Shown: positions 10,701-19,800 of the stretch, piece after piece
Layout of the letters: every line of letters begins with the position of its first letter
Numbering within the stretch: position 1 is the stretch's first letter
NCBI GenBank assembly: GCA_900240875.1
Contig: OESE01000221.1
Span: forward strand, 186,001-250,000
Reading direction: 5' to 3'
DNA: 64,000 bases
Source: Crithidia expoeki
Lineage: Eukaryota; Euglenozoa; Kinetoplastea; Trypanosomatida; Trypanosomatidae
Notes under the pieces: model-generated
Told to the model about the DNA's origin: nothing
Seen by the model: only the letters and a program-made list of their open reading frames with translations
Database searches by the model: none
Made by a program: the position numbers and the translations under genes

Positions 10701-13700
10701 CGACGCAGTGCTCATCCCAGCCGGTCGTAGCGACGTTCTCGCGGGCCGCGTCGAGCAGGCGCTGTAAGTCGGCGGTGCTTTTCACGCTGTGCAGCGTGGC
10801 GTTGTGCACCAGCGGGCCGAAAAGCGGCGAGGAAGAGATTTCGATGTCACCCTCAATGACGGCGCCGCTGGTGGCGGTGAGGTCGGCCACCTTACCGGTG
10901 TCACGGACGAGCGCTATGGACACACGCACACCCTTGGTGCCCTCCTTCGTCAGAGCGCCGTTGACGGCGGCCACGACAACGCCCATCGTCGGTGACGCCA
11001 TCCCGTTTGCTGCCACCGCCGCGCTGTCCGATGCGATGACGGCACCGTTGTAACCTTTCAGAAAAGCGTTGAGCACCTTATCCGTCGCCTTCGCCTGCAC
11101 GACGTCCGACTTGACATCCTGGCGAATGATCACCTCATCCACCGTGAAGGGTCGGCCGCCCGCTGTGATGGTGAGACCCTTGACGGAGTAGGCACGCGCT
11201 TCGTTGCCATCCACGATGGCCACCGTGACGACGTTCGTGCTGTGCGGCTTCTCCGACGGGGCTGGTAATGTCGCGTTGGCCGTCGCCACCGCAGCGGCGG
11301 TTTCCACCGGACCAGCACTGCGCGAATTGCTGCCTCCATCCTCCGCGGTCTTCTCCGCTGCACCGCTCTCTTTCGCAAGTGCTGAAGCAGTAGCAGAAAC
11401 GGGGGACGCAGACGGCGCCGCCTTCTTCACCACCCGCGGCATCGCCTCCTCCTCCGCCGCAGTGGTGGTAGCGTCAACTCTTTCGGCCGCCTTCGTCGCC
11501 GGCGATACAGGCTCATTCTCGATACGGTACAGCCTTGCCTCCGTGTTCCTCGGGTCGGCCAGCAGCTTCTTTGCGTCGTCGAGAATCTGGTCGAGGCGCT
11601 TCACGTGGGTTTCGTACTCGTGCTTCTCGGCGCCTGTGGCGCTGTCCCTGCGCTCCTTCATGCGCTTCAGCTGCTCCTCCGTAAAGTTGACGAAGCGGCG
11701 GACGTTGCCACTGCGCGGGGCGGTGTTCTTCACCTTGCCGATCTTCTCGCAGTCCGCCAACACCTGGCCGTCGCTTAGGTCGGTGCGAAGGGCGATGACG
11801 TGCACGCAGACGGATGGGCCGTCGACGGCGTAGCGAAAGAAGTCGTGCGAGACCGTGGCGACCTTGTCGACGATGTCGTGGTATTCCCTTGGCCCACGGC
11901 GGCTGATGCCGATAAAAACAGAGGAAAGGAAGACGTCGTCCTTGCCGTCTACCGAGGCACTGCCGTTGCGCACCTGCTTCACCGTCAGCATGCAAACCAT
12001 CAGTGTCTCCTTCTCTCCACGCTTCAGCGCAGCTTCGAAGACCCTGTTGAAGTCGTCGCTCGAGTTGACCAGCTCCGACGTCACATTCATGATAGCAGGA
12101 CCGAAGAGCGGCGAGTTGCCCACTTCCATCGACTTCGGCAGCGCACCTTCGACCAAAAGGTCGCGCATCATACTGTTCGAGCGTAGGCCGCACATGGTAG
12201 CCGTCACGCCGGCGTACGAGTTGCGAGACGCCGTCCGCAACTCCTGCATCAGCTTCGCCACTGTCGACTCCACGACTGCCGTCGCTGTCGCCGTCGCCCT
12301 GTTGTCGTCGGAAACGAGGAGGGCCGTGTTGTGGCCCGCCAGGACGTGTTCAATCATGTCGTGGACGTAGAGCGACTTCAGCGGCAGCTTGGCGTCGGCA
12401 GCGGTGTAGTCAACCACCTCGTCCATTGCGTACGACTTGCCATCCAACACGCACGCGTCTCCCTCCTTCGTCACCTTGTCGGGCCCGCTCCCCTTCTCGA
12501 GAACAACCACGTTGTGGATGGCGAAGTCGTTGGACAGCACAGGGGCCTGCGTGGCCCCGCTGTTGGGCTTCACGGCACGTGTGCTCGGCGGCGACTTAGG
12601 CGCCTCGACCGACGTCCGCTTCTTCACGATCGACTCCGGATTGCCGTCCTTCATGGTTTCGGGGGCGGCCTTGTTTCCGCTCTCGCCGCTGTCGTCGACC
12701 GTCTTGCCTTCCTTGTTCACGCCCGTCAACCCGCGCTGGCGGCCTCGCTTGCCCTCCTCCAGCTCTTTTTCCCGCTCCGTCGCACGGGTGCCATGTACCT
12801 CGTCGGCCGGTGCCACCTTCTCGTCCGCCTGCAGAATACGACTCGTTCCCCGAAAACTGTTGTCGCGCCGGCTCGAGTAACTTGCACCTTCGGCGAAGGA
12901 GCTGCGGTGGTATGGCACTTCGCCCAAGTTAGACCCGAAGGAGTAGGAGAAGCCGGGCATGTCGTACTTGCGCACTGTACCCAGGCTTGTGTGCGGCCCG
13001 CCAACGGTGTAGAAGGAACCAAAGCCACCGTAGATGGAACCGTTGCGGCTGCCGTACATACTGCCCATGATAGCCTGCGGGTCGTTGCTGCCGTAAAGGC
13101 TGCCACCGGTGCCGTAGAGGCTACCGGCCATACCATACATCGTGCCACCGTAGAGGGAGCCGCCGAAAGAGCTGCCAAAGCCATAGCCGCCGCCCATTGA
13201 GCCCATCCCGTACATCGACCCAGTGCCATACATCGAGCCCATGCCACCCGGGCCGCCCATCGGCCCCATCATAGAGTTGCCATAACTGGAGTTGTACATG
13301 CCGTTCGCGCCGTTCATCTGTGTGCCGTACATACTGCTTATGCCCACGCCAGGATACATGGAGCCGTTGGGCTGCATGCTGTACATGCTACCGCCGCCGT
13401 AGCCGTACGCCGACGGCTGCACCGTGCTGTTCATGGGGTACACGCCATAGCCCGAGCCCCCGGCACCGTGCTGGAGGCTGCCAGTGGTTGCGCCGGTGCC
13501 GGGCGTCACGGTAGGGTTCGCTGCGGGGGTGGACGACGGCACAGCTCCCTTCGCCACACCATTCGGCGTCGTCGTGTGTTTCTGTGCTGTTTCCGGGGCC
13601 GGGGCGGCGGTGAAGCCCTTCTTTGGCCCGCCGACTGGTGGAATGGGATTTGCAGCGAACCCGATGGGTGGTGCACCACCGACGCGCTGAGAGCCCGCCA

Positions 13701-13830
13701 TGCCGTTGGCAGGCGGCGGAGGGCGGGAAGATGGTGTGGCTGAACCGCTCGTCGCGACCCTCACCGCGGGAGATCCGGCCGCAAACGCGGTCTGCGGGGT
13801 GGCCGCCTTCGTTCCCGAAACTGGCGGCAT
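7736..13830 (-). CDS. Gene A: four-copy pseudokinesin-repeat protein with G-S-M-Y-G repeats, one frameshift
   Basis: Reading from the ATG at 13830, the frame is open to 8866, but domain similarity leaves it near 9120 and continues one frame over to the TGA at 7736. One extra base in the GGGG run there would restore 2031 codons plus stop. Residues 1-115 are Ala/Pro/Thr-rich, 115-280 carry G-S-[M/L]-Y-G repeats, and 280-435 are charged linker. Four kinesin-like units follow at about 437-772, 863-1208, 1275-1603 and 1697-2030. Each runs from a VDEV strand through GxNxALL, SPLFGP, a Y-A-[F/V]-x-G helix and a PRxGSxxxF segment to a helix ending in a D/NP-x-x-Y-type tail. None has a P-loop (GHNTALLVSDDN, GYNGAVIASDSA), SSRSH or DLAGSE, so ATPase activity is not expected. 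The role is probably structural (inference). The frameshift may be a homopolymer assembly error or a real lesion. Gene B is the closest relative in the window. Confidence 0.85.
9112..9126 (-). other. Frameshift site inside gene A
   Basis: On the minus strand the third pseudokinesin unit reads ...AEQSPG up to a GGGG run at about 9118-9121. The expected helix (ESKERHQQKAERL) then continues one frame over, and the original frame becomes an Arg/Ser-rich tail ending at 8866. The two open frames overlap between 8866 and 9028. Total length 6095 bases is one short of a multiple of three, consistent with loss of a single base. Confidence 0.8.
12985..13480 (-). repeat. G-S-[M/L/I]-Y-G low-complexity repeat in gene A
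   Basis: About ten G-S-[M/L/I]-Y-G or closely related pentads lie among Gly, Met and Ser (residues about 115-280). The region is aromatic-spaced and low in charge, like phase-separating or gel-forming tracts. The same motif occurs in genes B and F. Confidence 0.85.
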
Positions 13831-13851
13831 ACCTTACTGTGTGACGAGGGA

Positions 13852-13888
13852 CTGTGTGATAAACCGGACAAAAAAAGAATGACAGAAG
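13852..13888 (-). promoter_or_regulatory. Candidate spliced-leader acceptor for gene A
   Basis: On the minus strand, CTTCTGTCATTCTTTTTTTG is followed by the AG at 13853-13852, about 22 bases upstream of the ATG at 13830. A second AG occurs about 15 bases further on. Confidence 0.45.
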
Positions 13889-14935
13889 CGCTGTAAAAAC
13901 TACGACGACTTCTCTTCAGAGTAACAACGCGGCAAATTCTGGGAGTTTAAGCCGCTTCGACCGAAGGAGAAAAAAACTCACCGAACAATAGAAAGGACAA
14001 CAAAAGCCGGAAACTAGGAAGAGAACTATGTGCGGGTGAGGAACTTTGCTCAATGAACAAAAATAAAGAAACAGCGAAGGTGTGTGAACTCGTGCACGCC
14101 CCTTCACTTGCCTTGGAATTTGGAGGTGACAAAGATACTGTGATTAAGACTCCGTGTTGACACCTTCTCGTTTGTCTGTCCAGTGGTGATCAGTGAGAAA
14201 TAAAAATACACACAGTGCGACGTGTACTTGAATTCTCTTGAAAACGAAACAACGTATCAGCCAAAGAGAGGAAAACACTATTCGCTTAGCTGCTAATATG
14301 AAGTGCGTGGGCCAATGGTGTCGAGTCAGTATGTTTAGGTGCGTGTTGCATTGGTACACCAAAAGAAGAGAGAGAAGAGAAAACAAAAAAAAATGGATTT
14401 GAAAGAGACGCGAACCTTCCGAAATGCGATGCGCGCACAACAATACTAACAAAAAAGACTGAGTGTTAGTAAGATTAAAACTCATCTGCTGGTCTTCGGA
14501 CTTAAGCACTGGAATTGATTTCTACGTGTCTTCGACAAACGCTATTCACCTCGACGAAAACGCAAGAAGAAACTGCAAATTCGTGTTGCCTTTATCGGGA
14601 AACTGATAGAGCTGTTCAACGATCATTAGTTTTCAAGCAAATAGGGCTGGTTTCGTTCTCTAAGATCACTCAGAGGTAAGTGATGTGTCTGCTTTCAGCT
14701 CCTTTGAGCGGCGTCTGCTAGTTACCATTTAGCCTTTTTCGTGTTGTTCTTCGGTTTTCTGAGGTAAGAAGCGAGCACCACACAACCCAACACGTTTAAC
14801 GCTAAACACGAGAAGGCACCACGTAGCACAAAAACAAGAGATATACAATTCGGAAACAAAGAAGTACGACACATGTAACTCATTAAAGCCAGGTAAAGAA
14901 AATCGAAAAACAAACAAATATAAAAAAACATGTAA

Positions 14936-14949
14936 ATATATATATATAT
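14936..14949. repeat. (TA)n microsatellite
   Basis: Seven TA dinucleotides in the spacer upstream of gene A. Confidence 0.9.
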
Positions 14950-15327
14950 TGTTTTTTAGTAAAGAAATCAGAAGCTAAGAGCAAAAGAGAGGGGAAAATG
15001 ACGTACTTCTGCGAAAACAAAACGACAGAGAGTTAAAAAAGTGGCACGGAGGAACAAAAGTAGATACGTGAATAGGTGTCAGCGCACACATTTAGATCGA
15101 AAAGTTGTAAGGCGTGGAAGTCCCGTAATAAAGCAAAATAGGATAAATAATACGATGGGCATTCCGTCCTGACATAACGTGAGGGGAGAGAATGTTTTGT
15201 TTTCCCCGTCCCTTCGCACTCCAGCAGCCAGAGGAGTAAAAGAGAACAGAAGAAAAGAAGGTGTTTGCTGATGCAAGCGCACCTGGTAATCCATGGAAGC
15301 GAACAAAGCATAAACGAGAAAAAACTG

Positions 15328-15367
15328 TATGTATATATATACATATATATGTATATGTACATATATA
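15328..15367. repeat. Interrupted (TA)n/(TG)n microsatellite
   Basis: About 40 bases of TATA units broken by ACA and TGT. The stretch is partly self-complementary and could form a cruciform or an RNA hairpin in the spacer. Confidence 0.85.
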
Positions 15368-16689
15368 AACATACGTGTAGGGAAACACATCGAGATGAGT
15401 ATCAGAGAAGGCGCGTGAAGGAAACAAATAGCCTGCAGGTGTTTTATTACACTCTACGAAAGCCTAAAAACGGTTGCATCGCAACGTTCAGCGTCCGCCG
15501 TATGAACATCGATAAAGAAAAAGAAAAGAAATTCAGTTTAAAAGAAGAGACTGAAAATTGTCCACTTCGCTTTTTTGCTCCTTGTTATTGTTGCCTGCTT
15601 TTCTCTGCAGCTGTGGCGTCAAGTAAATAAACAGGGCAGCTGAGTAAATGGGACTCACCCGAAGAGCAGGAAGTAGCTTTGTTTCTTCTTCAAAAAAAGA
15701 AAGTCTTTTTCTCTTAAAAAAAAGGGGTAGGATGACAAGAGTGAAAAAAAGTGAGAACTATGACAACAACAGCATTAGGCCCGTGAACTGCGTTACAGAC
15801 CAACCAACAACCCGCGGAAGCACCAACAATTGAAAAAAAAAAAAACTTTGCATCAAGTGAACCGACCAAATACAGAAAATCGAACAAGCACACCCATCGG
15901 TGATTACTACGACAGCGTTTTTTGAAGTTGTGTACAACCACGTGAGCAAAAAAGTAATGAGCACATAACAGCAACTCAAAACAACTACAACCAGTCGAAA
16001 ACAAAACCTAAAGGTGGCTAAACAACCTTTAACTCCAGTGTGGATGGCGACGGCTTATAACTGTTCGGCAACCTGTTAGAAGTAGTAAGAGGACAAAGCA
16101 GAGGGTAAAACGCGTTTTCACCCTTCAAAAGCAACGTGGATTACTGCGTCAAGAACGCAGACCACAGGTAACGAAACGAAACGTCTTCACGCTAGCCCGC
16201 GTGGCAAATGAAAAAGAAGACGAGAGCCTCTCCTTCGTCCTTCCTAGCAAAGTTGAAGTGTACCTCTGAAACAGTGAAAATAACGGAACAGGAGTGACTG
16301 ATTTCGATAAAATCTCCAACAGACTTTCTACAAAAGCACGACAAGATTTGAATGTCTGCACGACAGAAAACGAAAAACGAGGAAACTCTGTCAGTTCATC
16401 GAAGTCATCATGCGCTATCCTTCTCTTCGTTCTACGGCGCACACAATGAACCATCACTTCAAAAAGACTTCAGAGTTCAAGAAACTGTCAAACGCACAAA
16501 ATGATCTGCTGAAAAACGGTGAGGCAACACAAACACTAGAAAACACACAAAAAAAAGAGCATACCCAGTACGTTTCATGGTCAGCAAACCACAATAAAAA
16601 AGGCACTGCCCTGATACTCACTAATGATAGCGGATGAAATACCCACAGGTTGCTTATAACAGCGTCAAACGTATACATAAAAAAAAAAT

Positions 16690-16727
<38 letters not shown>

Positions 16728-16735
16728 GTGTGTAT
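16690..16735. repeat. Compound (CA)n(TA)n(TG)n microsatellite just 3' of gene B
   Basis: A CA run, then a TA run, then a short TG run. The flanking CA and TG arms are complementary, so the 46-base block can fold into one long hairpin. It lies about 100 bases downstream of the gene B stop codon, in the presumed 3' UTR. Confidence 0.9.
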
Positions 16736-16833
16736 GGCAATACGGAAAGTAGAAGGACTTATCAAACGTGAAGTTGTACACAGCTATATTTGCCTCTTTT
16801 TCATTTAAGGGCAGCCAAGTTGCCCTTCACTCC

Positions 16834-19800
16834 TTACAGCTCACGGTGGTCGGGGCGGGTGTTTAGCGGGTAGGTGGGTGGGGTCTTGTTTTCCGGGTCC
16901 GCCAGGTATGCCTCGCTCGTCACCAGCATGTACTGCACCGTCTCGAGGTACACCTGCATCTTCGCCTTCTCCTCTTCAGAGGTGGCGCGCTCGATGTTGC
17001 GCTGCACCTGCGCCACCGCGCCCCTCGTGTGCTCAATAAAGCGCTTCATGCTGTTCGCGCGCGGCTTCAAGTTTCGCACCGCGGCCTTTAATGACTGCGC
17101 AAAGCGCGGCAGCAGCAGGCAGTTCTCATCAGACGGTAATTTGGTCAGTCCAGCGCTGAAGACGGTGTGGCACGAGCCACCAAAAGCTAAGGACAAGAGG
17201 CCGCGTTCCCGCATCGGCTGATCCAAAGCGCGGCGGTACAGGTTGATGTCACCTGGGCTCATGATGCCGAGGAAGGAGTTCACGCTCACGTCCGCCTCCA
17301 CCGGCTTCACTTCAACCTGTAGCAGCTGCATCACCACGCAGGAGCGGTCGGCGCTGCACTTGCGCAGGCTGATCGACATGTACCGCCCGAACTCCTCCAC
17401 AGTACTGATCTTATGAAAGGACGCACCCGACACAACGGGACCAAAGAGCGGCGACGTCTTTATCCCGATTGGCTTGTAGACGTCCTCGTCGTTCAGGGTA
17501 TCCATCACCTCGCTTCCGTGATCCTTAAGTGCCGTGATGGAGAGGTACAAGGAACGACTCGGCGGCGTCTTCGCGAGGATGACGCGGAAGGTGCGGTCCA
17601 ACACCTCCAAGCTCGACGACGACCCACGAGCGTCGCTCGTGCAGATGGCGATGTTCTCGCCCCCCAAAAACTTCGCGCGCAGCTCGTCGAGCACCACCGA
17701 CGGAACTGGGCTGCTGCGCTGCGGGCGAATCGTCACCTCGTCTACTTCGAAAGTATGCGGCCCTTCCACGTCCGTTACAATCAACTCGTTACCAGAGCCG
17801 GTTACGAGCCAGCCCTCCTTGAGAGGTGCTCCGGTCCGCATTTCCTCTGTAATGACGGCAAGGAACTTGATAGGATGGGTGCTGACCTGCCGCTCACGCG
17901 AGCCATGCGCGGACTCCACCAGCTTCTCCGGCACCGTCTCCGTAGCCAGTAACTCGGTCAACTTCTCCTGAAAGGCCCCCACAGCCTTTTGTGCCGCCGC
18001 CTCCGCTGCAGGGGCGGCCTCCACTGCCTTTTGCTCCCGCGGCTGTCGCAATGTGACACGTTGGTACTCTTCTACCGAGTGCTGTGACTGCGGTGGCTGC
18101 TCTGCCGGCGTCTGCACTGGTGCGGTGGCGGCAGTAGCGGACAGCGGCACTAACTGCGGAGGCGCTTTTGGCATTTGCTGCATACTGCGCGTCGACGGCG
18201 GCGGTGCGTTGGGCGCTACGGCAGCCCCCTCCGGCGGGTAGGCTCGCGCCTCTACCGTACACGGATTCGCCAGCAGCACCTCATGGTCCTTCAGACTCTC
18301 GATGAGGCGGCGCATGCTGTTGGCGGCCTGCTCCTTTTCAGCAGCGTCACTCGCAGCAGCCACGCGCTTCTTCTGTCGTTCGAGCGACTCCCGGGCGTAC
18401 TGCACGAATTCCTTCACGCTGCCGTTGCGTGGCGATGGAACCTTCGTGTGCGAGACACTGCGCTGCGTGCTGAGCGAAGTGGCGAGCACCGACTGGTCCA
18501 TGTTGCGCGAGGCACTGATGAGCAGAGCCGTCGACGCCGGGCCGCCCAAGGCGTAGGTGAAGAGGGAGCGCGAGTACCTCGGGTTGCGCTCGATGACGGC
18601 TTTGTAGACGCTCATGTCTGCGGCCGAAACGGCAAAAACGGAGGCGATGCGCACGTCGTCAGGCAGTTTCTGCTTCACCACGGCGGTCATGACTATCATT
18701 GAGCCTTCCTTTGTCATGCAGGACGCGGCCTGGGCAAGGCTCTTGTCGACGGCGGCCACAATCTCCTCGGGCCTGTACACCTTCACCGCGGTGGATTCGT
18801 GTACCATCGGGCCGAAAAGTGGCGAAGTGGCGACAACGAGCGGGCGTGGTGTAGTGTTGCCGGAGACGAGGTCCGCAACCACCTCGCGCTCGTACAGGAC
18901 GGACATGTGCAGCGCCACCTCGTTCGTTGCCTCCGGCGTGGAAGCGGTGAGCAGGGTAGACAGCATGTGCTTAACGTATTTCCACGTCATCTGCTCCGCA
19001 GGCTGGGTCGGGGCTAAAAGCTCGGCCCCCAGCACCGCAACGTTGCAGCCACTGCAAAGGATGCCGCCCATTCGCTCCAGCTCCTTCGACTCCTGCAGTG
19101 GCTGCACCTTGTCGCCGACGGGGCAGTCAATGCACTCGTCCACATCGTATGCCTTCGTCTCCCCACCCACGACCACCTCGACGACTTTACCAACCGACGC
19201 TGTTTTGGCATCGCGCATGTACACGAGGCGGTGGATGGAAGAAAATGGCGCGGCGGGAAGGGCGGCGCCAGCAGCAGCACCTGAACCAGGTGTTGTCTTT
19301 GCCGCACCATCCGCTGCTGGAGGCGAAACAGCAGCGGCATCGGCAGCCGGAGACACGCTAGTTGCTTTCAGCGAGGCAACAGTACTTCCGGCAACGCCCG
19401 CGCTCTCCTTCACCGGCAGGTCACGCGGCCCTCCCTCTTTTGCCGCCGTTGCAGTTGCATCTGTGCCGCCCGTCGCGGACAAAGGAGCTGGGTCACGCAC
19501 CGCATCGACGGCATCCTTCGGCGGCGCTGGTGACGCCGCAGCAACGCTCCTCGTGTGAATTGGATACGTCTTTGCCTGGGCATCCGGGTTGGTGATCAAC
19601 TCCTTCGCGTCGGCGGCCATGTTGCGCATCTTGTCCACCATGTGCAGCCGCCGCTCCTTTATCTCACCACTGAGGTTCGGCAGGTCCTTTTCAATTTTGG
19701 ATATTTGTTCGTACGTGTACTCGATGAAGCGCGGCACGTTGCCACTGCGCGGTGACATATTCTCCTTCGCGGAAAGCGATGCAGCGACGCGCAAGACGTC

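Larger units (their letters stand above)
13831..16833. other. 3.0-kb spacer between genes B and A
   Basis: No supported gene. The spacer holds three TA-rich microsatellites (14936-14949, 15328-15367 and 16690-16735) and many A/G-rich plus-strand tracts. The longest open frame (14144-14509, minus) encodes a Phe/Leu/Ser-rich string without domain features and is not annotated. Confidence 0.7.

Noticed and set aside
16834-16850. C-terminal H-R-E-L of gene B as a KDEL-type ER signal
   Set aside because: No signal peptide in the protein, and the domain family looks cytoplasmic.
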